A stretch of 64,000 nucleotides of DNA from Shewanella acanthi (GCF_019457475.1 NZ_CP080413.1:3286001-3350000); one strand, 5' to 3'; shown: positions 18,522 to 28,297, numbered from the stretch's first letter. Notes: generated by a model not told the origin, from the letters alone. A program made the numbers and translations.

Positions 18522-19847
18522 TTAGAGCGGCTTTGTTTCCATATCAGACTCCGCATTTTGCTGGGCAATCACCATGCTCTGCTCCATATCGGCGTTGTAA
18601 TGATCCTCATCAAGTTCATCCTCCGATTTGGCAATCACAGTGGTAGCCACTAAGTCACCAGAGACATTCACGACCGTGCGCGCCATATCCAAAATACGGT
18701 CGATACCCGCAATCAGTGCTACGCCCTCAAGGGGTAAGCCCACAGTTGAAAGCACTAAAGTCAGCATCACTAAACCCGCCCCCGGCACACCAGCGGTACC
18801 AATAGAGGCAAGAGTTGCCGTTAAAATAATGGTGAGGTAATCGACCCAGGTTAAGTCGATGCCAAAGGCTTGGGCCACAAACAGTGCCGTTACGCCTTGG
18901 TAAAGTGCAGTGCCATCCATATTGATGGTAGTACCCAGTGGTAGCACGAAGCTTGAAATCTTCTTATTCACCCCAAGGTATTCGCTGGCGCATTTCATGC
19001 TCGCAGGTAAGGTGCCCGCCGAACTTGAAGTGGTAAATGCCACCGCCATCGCATTGCTGATGCCTTTGAAAAACTGCAGCGGATTAAGCTTTGCAAACAG
19101 GCTCAGCACTAAGCTGTAGAAACCTAAAATATGCAAAGCACAGCCTAAGTACACGGCGATAATGACTTTAATCAGCGGCCAGAGCATATCGATACCATAG
19201 GCGCCTGCAACCCATGCCATCAGGCCAAACACGCCATAAGGGGCTAGCTTCATCACCATGTCGGTGAGCTTGTACATGGCTTCAGCGAGACTCTCAAACA
19301 CTTTAACGGCAGGTTTTCCATGGTCGCCTATCAGTACCAGAGCAATCCCAAGCGCCACAGCAAATACAATCACTTGCAGGATTTGACCGCTGGCTAATGC
19401 AGCAACGGGATTAGTGGGCACGATATCAATCAAGGTTTGCATAACCGAGGGGGCTTCCTTAGCGGTTTGCACTACTTCTTCATGCTGCATTAGCGGCACG
19501 CCGGCACCAGGTTGGATGATGTAACCCACGCCTAAGCCCAAACTGATCGCAATCGCGGTCGTGCAAAGGTAGAAACCGAAGGACTTGAAGCCTATTCGCC
19601 CCATCTTAGCGGTGTCTTCCATCGAGGTAACACCCACAATCAGCGAGCAGAAAACCAAAGGCACAATAAGCATCTTGATGGTATTCACAAACAGTGTGCC
19701 AATGGGTTTTAGCAATACTGCCTGCTCACCTAAGCTGACGCCTGCCACAATGCCGAGCACCATACCAACAAAAATTTGCAGCCATAACGGTACTGACATC
19801 CAAGCAGACCAAGCTCGGCCCAGCGCCGATGAGCGTTGTTTTGACAT
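18522..19847 (-). CDS. dicarboxylate/amino acid:cation symporter (DAACS family)
   Basis: Inner-membrane secondary transporter of the GltP/DctA/Glt(Ph) family, 441 residues, coupling uptake of glutamate/aspartate or C4-dicarboxylates to H+ or Na+. Family hallmarks are visible: the serine-rich re-entrant loop TTSSSAGTLPASM near 280, LPLGTTINMDGTALYQGV near 305 (the NMDGT cation-binding motif) and the second hairpin IGTAGVPGAGLVML near 355, then RILDMARTVVNVSGD with the substrate-binding Asp/Arg/Asn set. About eight helices. The Arg in RTVVNV is compatible with an acidic amino acid substrate. AAGG precedes the ATG. Exact substrate cannot be read from sequence. Confidence 0.9.
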   Translation of the reverse strand: MSKQRSSALGRAWSAWMSVPLWLQIFVGMVLGIVAGVSLGEQAVLLKPIGTLFVNTIKMLIVPLVFCSLIVGVTSMEDTAKMGRIGFKSFGFYLCTTAIAISLGLGVGYIIQPGAGVPLMQHEEVVQTAKEAPSVMQTLIDIVPTNPVAALASGQILQVIVFAVALGIALVLIGDHGKPAVKVFESLAEAMYKLTDMVMKLAPYGVFGLMAWVAGAYGIDMLWPLIKVIIAVYLGCALHILGFYSLVLSLFAKLNPLQFFKGISNAMAVAFTTSSSAGTLPASMKCASEYLGVNKKISSFVLPLGTTINMDGTALYQGVTALFVAQAFGIDLTWVDYLTIILTATLASIGTAGVPGAGLVMLTLVLSTVGLPLEGVALIAGIDRILDMARTVVNVSGDLVATTVIAKSEDELDEDHYNADMEQSMVIAQQNAESDMETKPL

Positions 19848-20019
19848 GTTTATAACCTTGAGTAAGAGGAATGATTAGGTGTTTGGTCTATCCCTAGCGT
19901 ACAGATTTTGCCCGTTTTTACGATGCGGCCGCAGAGTCTAACATAGGGCACAAAATACCATGGATGATCTGTATCACGTTGAGACCAACGGCTTCTCTGA
20001 ACACCTTCGGCATTAGTAG

Positions 20020-20316
20020 TTAGGCATCAAAATAGACAGAGTCGGCGGAAGGTGCAAAACGCTGTGGATACAATGATGCGGGGGGTTGCTCCCGCTCGAT
20101 AAGATAACTCCAATAGTCATCGTCAAAACCACTGAAGAGGGACTCATTACCGCCCTGGGATTTCAAAATCAATCGCCACCAGATAATGCCCCATAGGCCA
20201 AAGGTCAGCAAGGTAAGGACAAAGTGCAAACTGTGATTAATCTGCTGTTCCTGCTGGGTATCATAGACATGTGAAAATTGGGGTTTATAGCGACGAGTTG
20301 ATTTTACGAATCCCAT
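20020..20316 (-). CDS. hypothetical small membrane protein
   Basis: Unrecognised protein of 98 residues with one strongly hydrophobic segment (about residues 29-47, LHFVLTLLTFGLWGIIWW). The H-x-LHFVLTLLTFGLWG pattern resembles the membrane motif of small superinfection-immunity/DUF4234-like proteins, but I would not assign that function. An acidic, aromatic-rich tail follows (GFDDDYWSYLIE). GGGAG lies nine bases before ATG 20316; a GTG two codons upstream is possible. It is flanked by gaps of about 170 and 206 bases with no neighbour in an obvious operon. Confidence 0.6.
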   Translation of the reverse strand: MGFVKSTRRYKPQFSHVYDTQQEQQINHSLHFVLTLLTFGLWGIIWWRLILKSQGGNESLFSGFDDDYWSYLIEREQPPASLYPQRFAPSADSVYFDA

Positions 20317-20522
20317 AATCACTCACTCCCGTTGTTCCAATCGACCTTATTTCAAGCCTAGCAGATTAGACTTTAGTCGTATAAAAATCTTTCATCGCTT
20401 GCCAAGTACAGCCCCTCGTCCCCCTCCCCTATTCCGTGTTAAAGTGTGCCGCCCATTTATTCCAGCCCATATATCCCAAGAATTAAGAGCGGTAAGAGAC
20501 CTAACCGCCTAGGAGCAGATAC

Positions 20523-20978
20523 ATGTTGATCCGTAAAGCAAAAGTGCAAGATCTTAACGCCTTGGTGCAATTTAATCAGGCGATGGCACTCGAAACCGAA
20601 GGCTTAGCCCTAGACGAAACCACTTTAGTGAAAGGGGTGAACACCCTGCTGAATCACCCAGATAAGGGGTTTTATCTGGTCGCCGAACAAGGGGGAGAAA
20701 TCCTAGGCTCACTGATGGTGACCTTTGAGTGGAGCGATTGGCGTGCTAAGGATTATTACTGGATCCAGAGCGTGTATATTCGCCCGCAAAACCGTCGTCA
20801 GGGGATCTACAGCAAACTCTATGCTGAGGTTAAAGCCTTAGCGGCGGCTAATGGTGGTGCGGCGAGCTTTCGTTTATATGTCGAGCAGGAAAACCTGCCT
20901 GCTCAGCAAACCTATCAGGCGTTGGGGATGGAACAAAGTTACTACCTGATGTACGAAGAAAAACCCGCGGCAAAATAA
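20523..20978 (+). CDS. GNAT family N-acetyltransferase
   Basis: A 151-residue acetyltransferase with a complete GNAT core: MLIRKAKVQDLNALVQFNQAMALETEG at the N-terminus, the central strand GGEILGSLMVTFEWSDWR, the acetyl-CoA loop SVYIRPQNRRQGIYSKLYAEV near 90 (Q/RxxGxG variant RRQGIY), and the C-terminal FRLYVEQENLPAQQTYQALGM, which follows the usual xN.A...Y..LGF pattern. Monocistronic with a strong terminator 30 bases on. Substrate unknown. AGGAG stands seven bases before the ATG. Confidence 0.85.
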   Translation: MLIRKAKVQDLNALVQFNQAMALETEGLALDETTLVKGVNTLLNHPDKGFYLVAEQGGEILGSLMVTFEWSDWRAKDYYWIQSVYIRPQNRRQGIYSKLYAEVKALAAANGGAASFRLYVEQENLPAQQTYQALGMEQSYYLMYEEKPAAK

Positions 20979-21004
20979 CCCCTGTATGCATCAAATGACA
21001 TCCA

Positions 21005-21039
21005 TAAAAAATGGCTCACCTAGGTGAGCCATTTTTGTT
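21005..21039. terminator. bidirectional terminator
   Basis: AAAAAATGGCTCACCTAGGTGAGCCATTTTTGTT contains perfect 10-bp arms with A and T tracts, between convergent GNAT and acylase genes. Confidence 0.9.
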
Positions 21040-21072
21040 ATTCAACTTAAGCTTAAGCCAACTACTGCAGAC

Positions 21073-23631
21073 CTACTTTTGTAAGCTGAGCTCAGTCGTT
21101 GAAACCACCGCTGGAGCAATATCGTCCTCTTTAAACAGCAGTGGGCGGAAGCTCTTGCTGCTAGAGTAGAGGTTGCTTTGATCCGTGAAGGATGGCGACA
21201 AAATATTGCTCGACTGTGAGTAAGTTAAAATACCGCGCGCTTCAGGACCCTCATCGGTAAAGCTTACCGCCATCATCCAGCTAGAACCGTAACGGATTTG
21301 ATAACCTTGTTGAGTTAAACCAGAGGCCAATGCTTTGCCCGATACGACGTCCATTACTGGCGCGTATTTGTGCTGTGGAATGAGTGTGTCATCACCCGAT
21401 AAACTGGTAGAGAACACGTTAAATCCACCCTCAGCATTGTGGGTGCCAGGCCAAGGTAAACGCACGCCACTAGCAGTACCGTCGGGTAGAGATTTCTCTA
21501 CAAACTGCACATCACCTAAAGGCGCATTTACGGCAAAACCTGCCGCTTCTAAGTTAAGCGCGGCACGAGCCAAGGCCACTAGCGCACTACCGTCAGTCGC
21601 TAAGGTATTAGGCGTTGAGGTAGGTTTAGTCTTATCAAAACCAACAGTTAACATACTGCTTTGGCTGAACTGATGGGCAAACTCACGCCACAGAGCACCG
21701 CCAACACTGTCGTTATCCTGCTGACCATTCCACGCCTTCAGCGCCGCACAAGCTGCACTGACATCCTTAGATAAGGTTTCAGAAACAACCACAGGCGTAG
21801 CACCTTGAGCCTCACACTGAGCAATCAGTTCATCACCAACTAACTCAGCCAGATAGCTACGATTAGACAGTACCGCAGCCTCTAACTCTTCTAAGCTAAA
21901 CTTGCCGTCACTTCCCGCCGCATCTTCCATCAGGGTTAAGCCCATGCGGGTACGCAGGCTTAATTGATTCCCCTCTGGACCATACATTGGCGAAACGTAA
22001 GTCAAAGGCTCGTTAGGGTTAGTCATCCAGAACGAATCGTTAGAGTTCTGAACAAAGTCAGTACGCTCAAGCTTTGGAGCACGCTCGTATGGCGTTGGGC
22101 CGTCGAAGCTAAACAGTGAGGTGTTACCCGGCAGAATGGTAAAGCCCGCCTGCGCTCTTGCCGCTTTAACATCGGGTGATGTTCTTAACACTACAACCGC
22201 TGCATCGGATAATCCAGGTACCGTTGAGTCGTCGATATAGAAGGTATTACCCTCTTTATCGGCGTACATGGTGTTGTTGAAGATCACGCCATCAAAGTCT
22301 TTAAAGGCTTGTTGGAACTCAGCTTTATTGGTTGCACGGTTCATCGCCAACCAATGGTCGAGTACGTCGGTGTTGGCCATGTTGGCGTCTTGGATCATAA
22401 AGGCGCCGCCGTCATCCCAACCAAATGGGGCTAAGGACGGTGGTGCTTCAACCATAGGTCCCTTTGGCGTAGTGTATATGTCCTTCTCGGCCACCAGCAT
22501 GCCCGCAGGACCGCCGTTAACGAGGATAGACACGGTTTCCTTAGTGATTGGCATCGGCTGGCCATCGAACAAGTACTGCATTCTGTCACCGGAAACCATT
22601 TCGAGGTTATACATCACGAAATGCTCAGCGGTTGAGAATGTATGGGTCCAGGCTAAGTCTTTGTTAAAACCGATGTTCACTAAACCCGGCATACCAACTA
22701 ATGAGCCACCCATCATATCCAGTTGACCTGGAATCGTAATGTGAGACTGCCAGAAACGCAGGTTACCGGTGTGCGGGAAGTGCGGGTTACCTAACACCAT
22801 CCCCTTACCGTTCTCGGTCTTATCCTTACCTAAACCCCAACCGTTAGAGCCCATACCGCGTGGGTTAGTCTCAGGGGTTGTAATTCGGCCAGCGCGTGCA
22901 ATCAGTTTTGACTGCATATCGGCGATAAAGGCGGTTTGCGCTGAGCTTGGTGCTGGTCCCACGATACGCGGTAAATATTCCTGCGCGTCACCTGGGTTAG
23001 CATAGAAAATTAAATCGAGGAAGTTTGCCGCACCCGGTAACAGGGCGATAGAGAACAGGTAAGTCACCACATCCTCTGGCTCAATGGCTTTAACCCAAGG
23101 TTGGCCGCCACAGAAAGGTTCTGCGGTTTCTTTACCCGCAGCGACATCCGCGAGATATTGGTTATAACCCGCGGTAAAACCTTGGACGAGAGCACGTGAA
23201 TTTTCGCTAAGCTGTGGCCATTTCTCTTCTGCCTTTTCGCGGATTTTTAACGCTTTGTAGGCAAAGTCAGAAATTAAGTTGCCGTTATCTTCAGCGGTTG
23301 GCATTCCCGTGGTGAAATCAATCGAGGCGTGTGGCCCAAAATACATTGAACGCTCAGAGTTAGCTTTAACAAAGCCATCAGCGAGCACACACAGGTTATC
23401 CTGCGCTTGGGCATAGCCACTACCAAAAGCTAAGCTCTCAAGGTTATCGGCTTGGATATGTGGCACACCGTAGGTGGTACGTCTGATATTCGCCTTTAAC
23501 AGACCATTAGGCGCAAAGGTTTGCAGTTCATTAGTTGCGTCGATTGAGGTGCTATCTTCACTATCGTTACAGCCAGCCAGCATCACGCCGCAGGCCATGC
23601 CCATAGCAAGGACAAGTTTGTTGAATTTCAT
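21073..23631 (-). CDS. penicillin acylase-family lipoprotein (possible acyl-homoserine lactone acylase)
   Basis: An 852-residue Ntn-hydrolase precursor. A lipobox LAGC (Cys21) anchors it to the membrane. The alpha-chain region (ANIRRTTYGVPHIQADNLESLAFGSG) is typical of the family. The autocatalytic site is GSNGW, with Ser262 becoming the N-terminal nucleophile of the beta chain, followed by GKGMVLGNPHFPHTGNLRFWQ. A beta-chain FNNTMYADKEGN motif and a C-terminal MAVSFTDEGPEARGILTYSQS segment complete the fold. The family includes penicillin G acylase, aculeacin A acylase, PvdQ and quorum-quenching AHL acylases; Shewanella members of the aculeacin-type subgroup have been linked to AHL degradation. 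Lipid anchoring instead of free periplasmic export is notable. Substrate is inferred. Confidence 0.88.
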   Translation of the reverse strand: MKFNKLVLAMGMACGVMLAGCNDSEDSTSIDATNELQTFAPNGLLKANIRRTTYGVPHIQADNLESLAFGSGYAQAQDNLCVLADGFVKANSERSMYFGPHASIDFTTGMPTAEDNGNLISDFAYKALKIREKAEEKWPQLSENSRALVQGFTAGYNQYLADVAAGKETAEPFCGGQPWVKAIEPEDVVTYLFSIALLPGAANFLDLIFYANPGDAQEYLPRIVGPAPSSAQTAFIADMQSKLIARAGRITTPETNPRGMGSNGWGLGKDKTENGKGMVLGNPHFPHTGNLRFWQSHITIPGQLDMMGGSLVGMPGLVNIGFNKDLAWTHTFSTAEHFVMYNLEMVSGDRMQYLFDGQPMPITKETVSILVNGGPAGMLVAEKDIYTTPKGPMVEAPPSLAPFGWDDGGAFMIQDANMANTDVLDHWLAMNRATNKAEFQQAFKDFDGVIFNNTMYADKEGNTFYIDDSTVPGLSDAAVVVLRTSPDVKAARAQAGFTILPGNTSLFSFDGPTPYERAPKLERTDFVQNSNDSFWMTNPNEPLTYVSPMYGPEGNQLSLRTRMGLTLMEDAAGSDGKFSLEELEAAVLSNRSYLAELVGDELIAQCEAQGATPVVVSETLSKDVSAACAALKAWNGQQDNDSVGGALWREFAHQFSQSSMLTVGFDKTKPTSTPNTLATDGSALVALARAALNLEAAGFAVNAPLGDVQFVEKSLPDGTASGVRLPWPGTHNAEGGFNVFSTSLSGDDTLIPQHKYAPVMDVVSGKALASGLTQQGYQIRYGSSWMMAVSFTDEGPEARGILTYSQSSNILSPSFTDQSNLYSSSKSFRPLLFKEDDIAPAVVSTTELSLQK

Positions 23632-23874
23632 TATTATTATCTCTTGGTTTGTGTTCCTTCAAAGACATCGCTTTATTGTCGTCCTGCAGAACAGACTGAG
23701 GCACAATGGTGGAATGTCACATCCTGATCCCAGCGCTGGCTATTTCGTATCCCCTTTCGTACGCTGTCTATGGGAATAAATGGCGACTATGGCAAAATAG
23801 AAGGCCCAGGCGCTGACACCTCCGACCATTTAATCAATGATTTTAATTAGCGTCCATATCTAGCTAAAAAATAA

Positions 23875-24423
23875 ATGACTTATATGCAACAAAATATTAT
23901 CAATATCATCGTGGGCTCCAAGAACCCCGTCAAAGTGAATGCCGCCAAAAGCGCCATGGAACAGCTGTTCCCAGACCATAAAATCCTAGTTCAAGGGATG
24001 GATGCCCCCTCAGGCGTACGCGCCCAACCTATGACAGACAAAGAGACCCGCGACGGTGCAGTTAATCGGGTGAAATACTGCCAACAGCAACAGGAAGCTG
24101 ATTTTTACTTTGCAATGGAAGGCGGTGTGGATTACCTCGAATTTGGCCCCGCGACCTTTGCCTACATCGCCATCGCCCACAAGAAACAACTTGCCATTGG
24201 CCGCGGAGCCTTACTCCCTCTGCCAATTCAAGTTTACCGCGCACTCGAAGCGGGCGAAGAGTTAGGTCATGTGATGGATAAACTCTTCAATACGGTCAAT
24301 ATCAAACAAAAGGGCGGTGCGATTGGCCTACTCACCCATGGCCATGCGACGCGGCAGAGTAACTACACCCAGGCGATCATCCTCGCGATGGCGCCATTGT
24401 TAAACCCAGAACTGTACCCGTGA
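23875..24423 (+). CDS. yjjX: inosine/xanthosine triphosphatase (YjjX family)
   Basis: House-cleaning NTPase hydrolysing ITP and XTP, limiting deaminated purines. The 182-residue protein has the N-terminal VGSKNPVKVNAAKSAMEQLFP motif characteristic of YjjX/NTPase, the middle GVRAQPMTDKETRDGAVNRV segment and FAMEGGVDY near 80. It ends at RQSNYTQAIILAMAPLLNPELY, the conserved family C-terminus. There is an alternative ATG three codons in (23884); neither start has a strong ribosome site. Cytosolic, monocistronic, divergent from the acylase gene. Confidence 0.9.
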   Translation: MTYMQQNIINIIVGSKNPVKVNAAKSAMEQLFPDHKILVQGMDAPSGVRAQPMTDKETRDGAVNRVKYCQQQQEADFYFAMEGGVDYLEFGPATFAYIAIAHKKQLAIGRGALLPLPIQVYRALEAGEELGHVMDKLFNTVNIKQKGGAIGLLTHGHATRQSNYTQAIILAMAPLLNPELYP

Positions 24424-24564
24424 CAGCGAATTGATGATTGCAAAGCCCATCAAAGCTCGCTAATTTAGTTGTTGCTTACAACTAAAACCTCTTGCCAGAC
24501 ACTCACTTAAGCTGAGTCATCGTTTGGTACCGACAGATACTCACACAGGTACAAGCCCTTATCT

Positions 24565-25485
24565 ATGACACAGGATTTACCCTCTTCGAGTCAGCTTAGG
24601 CAGCTTTCTCGCTATATAGTGAGAAGCCTTGGCATGCTCAACGCGGCCTATGGGGATTTACCCCTCACCCCAGTTCAAGCCCATGCTCTCTTTGAAATTG
24701 GCACCCAAGCTTTAACCATTAAGGAACTGGCCGCCAAGCTGAGCATTGATAAATCCAATGCCAGTCGCGCCATCAAGCACTTAGTCGATAAGAATCTCGC
24801 CCATAGTCAAATGCACGCAAGGGATCACCGTTGTCTCGTCGTGCAAATCACCCCTGCGGGCAAAAAGCTGCTGGCAAAATTGGACGTGCAGCAAAATACG
24901 CTTTTTAAAGACATTTTGGCGCAATTGACCCAAGAACAAACTCAACAAATCGAACAGGCGCTCATGCTATACAACCAAGCCATTCAACAGGCGAAATTGC
25001 AAAGTAGTTATCAAATACGTCAAGCAACCCAAGAAGATGATGCGGCCATCGCGCAAGTGATTCGTGATGTGTCCGCCGAATACGGCCTAACAGCGGATAA
25101 GGGCTATAGCGTTGCTGATCCAACCTTAGATTGTCTAAGTGACGTCTACTCTCAAGCTGGTGCCAAATACTGGGTAATTGAGTGCGAAGGCAAAGTTGTC
25201 GGCGGCGCCGGTATTGCCCCGCTCGCCGATAATGACGGGGTTTGTGAGCTGCAAAAAATGTACTTTTTACCAGAAGCCCGTGGTAAGGGACTCGCAACAC
25301 GCTTAGCCCTCACTTGTTTCGATTTTGCCCGCGGGGCGGGTTATCAGCAGTGTTATTTAGAGACTACAGCCGTACTGACTGAGGCTCTAAAACTCTATGA
25401 GAAACTGGGTTTTAGTCACCTCGCCGCACCACTTGGCAACACAGGCCACGACGCCTGTGAAATCCCTATGTTGCTGAGCCTCTAG
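24565..25485 (+). CDS. MarR-GNAT fusion protein
   Basis: A 306-residue two-domain protein. Residues about 1-145 form a MarR-type winged helix ([64 protein letters not shown]). Residues about 150-306 form a GNAT acetyltransferase ([53 protein letters not shown] with the RGKGLA acetyl-CoA loop, and YEKLGF near the end). This fused architecture is widespread in bacteria and may couple DNA binding to acetyl-CoA or substrate acetylation. Targets are not visible. No strong ribosome site. Confidence 0.9.
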   Translation: MTQDLPSSSQLRQLSRYIVRSLGMLNAAYGDLPLTPVQAHALFEIGTQALTIKELAAKLSIDKSNASRAIKHLVDKNLAHSQMHARDHRCLVVQITPAGKKLLAKLDVQQNTLFKDILAQLTQEQTQQIEQALMLYNQAIQQAKLQSSYQIRQATQEDDAAIAQVIRDVSAEYGLTADKGYSVADPTLDCLSDVYSQAGAKYWVIECEGKVVGGAGIAPLADNDGVCELQKMYFLPEARGKGLATRLALTCFDFARGAGYQQCYLETTAVLTEALKLYEKLGFSHLAAPLGNTGHDACEIPMLLSL

Positions 25486-25566
25486 CGTTTTGTATCCCTA
25501 AAGCTTGGTATTGCTCAGGCTTATCCTGACCTTAGGTTCAGATAAATCTGAGCACCTCGCTTTAAA

Positions 25567-26580
25567 CTAAGCTTTTAGCTGTTGCCGATAGGCCCTTGGC
25601 GTCATTGCAAACCAGTCTTTGCAGGCACGGTTAAAGGCCGATTGCTCAGAATAGCCCAATAGGCCGCTAATTTGACTGAGTTTAAAGTTAGGGTCCTGCA
25701 GATAGAAGCGCACCATTTCCTGACGTTCAGCTAAGAGTAACTGCTCGTAGGAAGTATTCTCCTCGGCGAGTCGCCGCTGCAGCGTGCGTTTATGAATCGA
25801 GAGATGGGAGGCAATAGTATTGCTGCTGCATTGCCCCGTTGGCAGTAAGCGCCGAATAAGTCGACTCACCTCCTCCGCTGTTGAGTGCTCAAGGGATATA
25901 TACTGCGAGTCTAGGTAGAGCTTTGCCAGTTTACGGGTTGGCTCATCGACACTGCTTAATGGCCTGGAAAAAGTTGAAAGCGGCAATTCAAATCCAGTCC
26001 ACTGTTGATTGAACTTCACTTTGCCACCGAAAATTTGCTGATATATTTCGACCTTACCCGACTGCGCGTGCATAAAGTGAGTAGAAATTGGCGTAAAGGT
26101 GCCACCGCAAAGTAGCTTTATCACTTGTACAGAATTTGCAAGCCCAAGCTCAAAGGCCTGAACAGAATAATCAAGACCACGCCCCTGAATGCTGTACTCC
26201 AGTTTGATGGTACGTGGAGTCTTATTCAGTTCAATGGAATATTGCACTTTTAACGCCGAACAGTGCAGGTGTAAATAATTGGCAATGTTGTTGATGGCAT
26301 CACCCACGGTAGCCGAGCTACGGGCGATCACTGAGATTGGCCCCAGAATATCCATCCCTTGGTAAGCGGCGAGCTGCAAACCAAAGTCAGGGCAATGAAT
26401 TGACTGGGCGGTTTCTTCCAGCAAACCAATCATATTGCGAAAGATAAGATAGTCATTATCATCCCGTTTTGCCTCAATCGGGAGATGGTACTTAGCCAAT
26501 AACGCGATTGGATCCCCGCCAAGGGATTTCATTAACTTATCGAACCCCCTTAGGTTAGAAGCTCTAATGAGAATCTGCAC
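25567..26580 (-). CDS. AraC-family transcriptional regulator
   Basis: A 337-residue regulator. The N-terminal ~200 residues match the Arabinose_bd (OruR/ArgR-type) ligand-binding domain (ILGPISVIARSSATVGDAINNIANYLHLH). The C-terminal AraC domain has two helix-turn-helices (SNTIASHLSIHKRTLQRRLAEENTSYEQLL, then FKLSQISGLLGYSEQSAFNRACKDWFAMTPRAYRQ). I place the start at GTG 26580 because GGGGAGGG precedes it closely; an in-frame GTG at 26613 is the alternative. It is divergent from the monooxygenase-hydrolase operon, with phased TGTC repeats between, so it probably controls that operon. OruR-type relatives often regulate lipid or ketone degradation. Confidence 0.9.
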   Translation of the reverse strand: MQILIRASNLRGFDKLMKSLGGDPIALLAKYHLPIEAKRDDNDYLIFRNMIGLLEETAQSIHCPDFGLQLAAYQGMDILGPISVIARSSATVGDAINNIANYLHLHCSALKVQYSIELNKTPRTIKLEYSIQGRGLDYSVQAFELGLANSVQVIKLLCGGTFTPISTHFMHAQSGKVEIYQQIFGGKVKFNQQWTGFELPLSTFSRPLSSVDEPTRKLAKLYLDSQYISLEHSTAEEVSRLIRRLLPTGQCSSNTIASHLSIHKRTLQRRLAEENTSYEQLLLAERQEMVRFYLQDPNFKLSQISGLLGYSEQSAFNRACKDWFAMTPRAYRQQLKA

Positions 26581-26670
26581 ACTCCCTCCCCGTTTATCCG
26601 GTTTAAACAGCACCTACCGCCGTTCATGTCACCCAAATCAGTCGGTACTTTATAACATTTTTTTAAAAAT

Positions 26671-26714
26671 TGTCGCATTATGTCAAAAAAATGTCCTTAT
26701 TAGTCAATATTGTC
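26671..26714. promoter_or_regulatory. helically phased TGTC repeats, candidate AraC operator
   Basis: In the 197-base gap between the AraC regulator and the monooxygenase, TGTC occurs at 26671, 26681, 26692 and 26711 with AGTC at 26702, roughly one per helical turn. This arrangement on one face of the DNA suits tandem half-site binding by an AraC-type dimer. Pattern observation only. Confidence 0.4.
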
Positions 26715-26777
26715 CCGCGCGATTCCTGAAATAGTAAAGTTGGTGTAAACCAATATAACTATAAAAAGGAAATCACA

Positions 26778-28280
26778 ATGGACTCAAAGCATTACGACAC
26801 AATCATCATTGGGGCTGGTTTGTCAGGTATTGGTATGGCTTGCCGTTTAGTGACGGAACATCCCAATAAAAACTTCGCCATCCTCGAACGCAGGCAAAAA
26901 ATGGGCGGAACTTGGGATTTATTCCGCTATCCTGGCATTCGCTCCGACTCGGATATGGCCAGCTTTGGCTTCGACTTTAAACCTTGGTATTCTGACAAGG
27001 TCCTCGCCGAAGGGACTAACATCCGCAATTATGTCATCGAAACCGCTAAAGAATTTCGCTTTGATGAGAAGGTCCAATACGGCTTTGCCATCATAAAAGC
27101 GGATTGGTCCGATGCCACTCAGCGCTGGACACTGACCGCCCGCCACGAAGCCACAGGTCAGGAGAAGCTCTTCAGCTGCGCCTTCTTAATTAACTGCGCC
27201 GGTTACTATAATTTTGACCAAGGTTATCGCCCACATTTCGAAGGCGAAGAATCCTTCAAGGGGCAAATTGTTCATCCACAGTTTTGGCCCGAAAACATAG
27301 ACTACAGCGGAAAACGAGTCATCGTTATCGGCAGCGGAGCCACCGCCATCACCCTAGTACCGAGCATGGCCGACAAGGCGGCGAATGTGACCATGTTACA
27401 GCGCTCGCCCAGCTACATAATGTCGGTGCCTTCGGTAGATAAAATATCTATGATGCTCAACCGCATCCTCCCCAAAAAGTGGGTCTTCGACTTCGCCCGT
27501 AAGCGCAATATTCTGCTGCAACGCGGACTGTATCTTGCCTGTCGCAAGTGGCCCAATATGATGCGTAAACGCTTGCTGTCCCATGTGCAAAAGCAAGTTG
27601 GCCCAAATGTCGATATGCGCCACTTTTCACCCCAATATAATCCTTGGGAACAACGTCTGTGTGCCGCTCCCGATGGCGACTTTTTTACCGCCCTTCGCTC
27701 TGGGAAAGCCAATATCGTCACTGACCACATCGAATGTTTCACTGAGAAGGGGATCAGGCTTAAATCGGGTCAACATTTAGATGCCGATGTCATAGTGACA
27801 GCCACAGGGCTCGAAATGCAGCTGATGGGGGGTATGGCATTCTCAGTGAACGGTGCTCAAGTTAATGTGCCAGAGCGCATGATCTACAAAGGCATTATGA
27901 TCGAGGGGCTACCCAATTACGGCTGGATATTCGGTTATACCAACGCGCCATGGACCCTCAAAGCTGATATAGGTGGTCGTTATTTATGTAATCTATTCAG
28001 CCATATGCAAAAAAATGGTTATGCTGTAGCTAAAGCCATTGATACCGCCAATAACAACACGGGTGTCAGTATGATTGAAGGTTTCGCCCCTGGTTATATG
28101 GCTCGCGCCACCGCGAGAATGCCAAGACAAGGCAAAGCAGGTCCTTGGCAGGTGACAATGCATTATGGCAAAGACAAGAAGATCCTCACCGAGGATGCCA
28201 TTGAAGACGGCATTTTACAGTTCACCTCGGCGCACCAAAGTGCAAAGCAAGTGGTCGAGGATTTAAAAGCTATCGCTTAA
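26778..28280 (+). CDS. flavin-containing Baeyer-Villiger-type monooxygenase
   Basis: FAD- and NADPH-dependent monooxygenase of 500 residues. It has the FAD Rossmann motif GAGLSG (12-17), the NADPH motif GSGATA (185-190) and, between them, F160-x-G-xxx-H166-xxx-W170-P171, an exact match to the Baeyer-Villiger fingerprint FxGxxxHxxxWP. GGTWDLFRYPGIRSDSD near 43 is the other conserved BVMO/FMO segment. It should insert oxygen next to a ketone to give an ester or lactone, or oxygenate a soft nucleophile as EthA does. AAAAGGAAATCACA precedes the ATG. The hydrolase gene begins 17 bases after the stop, so the two form an operon. Substrate unknown. Confidence 0.9.
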   Translation: MDSKHYDTIIIGAGLSGIGMACRLVTEHPNKNFAILERRQKMGGTWDLFRYPGIRSDSDMASFGFDFKPWYSDKVLAEGTNIRNYVIETAKEFRFDEKVQYGFAIIKADWSDATQRWTLTARHEATGQEKLFSCAFLINCAGYYNFDQGYRPHFEGEESFKGQIVHPQFWPENIDYSGKRVIVIGSGATAITLVPSMADKAANVTMLQRSPSYIMSVPSVDKISMMLNRILPKKWVFDFARKRNILLQRGLYLACRKWPNMMRKRLLSHVQKQVGPNVDMRHFSPQYNPWEQRLCAAPDGDFFTALRSGKANIVTDHIECFTEKGIRLKSGQHLDADVIVTATGLEMQLMGGMAFSVNGAQVNVPERMIYKGIMIEGLPNYGWIFGYTNAPWTLKADIGGRYLCNLFSHMQKNGYAVAKAIDTANNNTGVSMIEGFAPGYMARATARMPRQGKAGPWQVTMHYGKDKKILTEDAIEDGILQFTSAHQSAKQVVEDLKAIA

Positions 28281-28297
28281 GCAATGGAGAGATTTCC

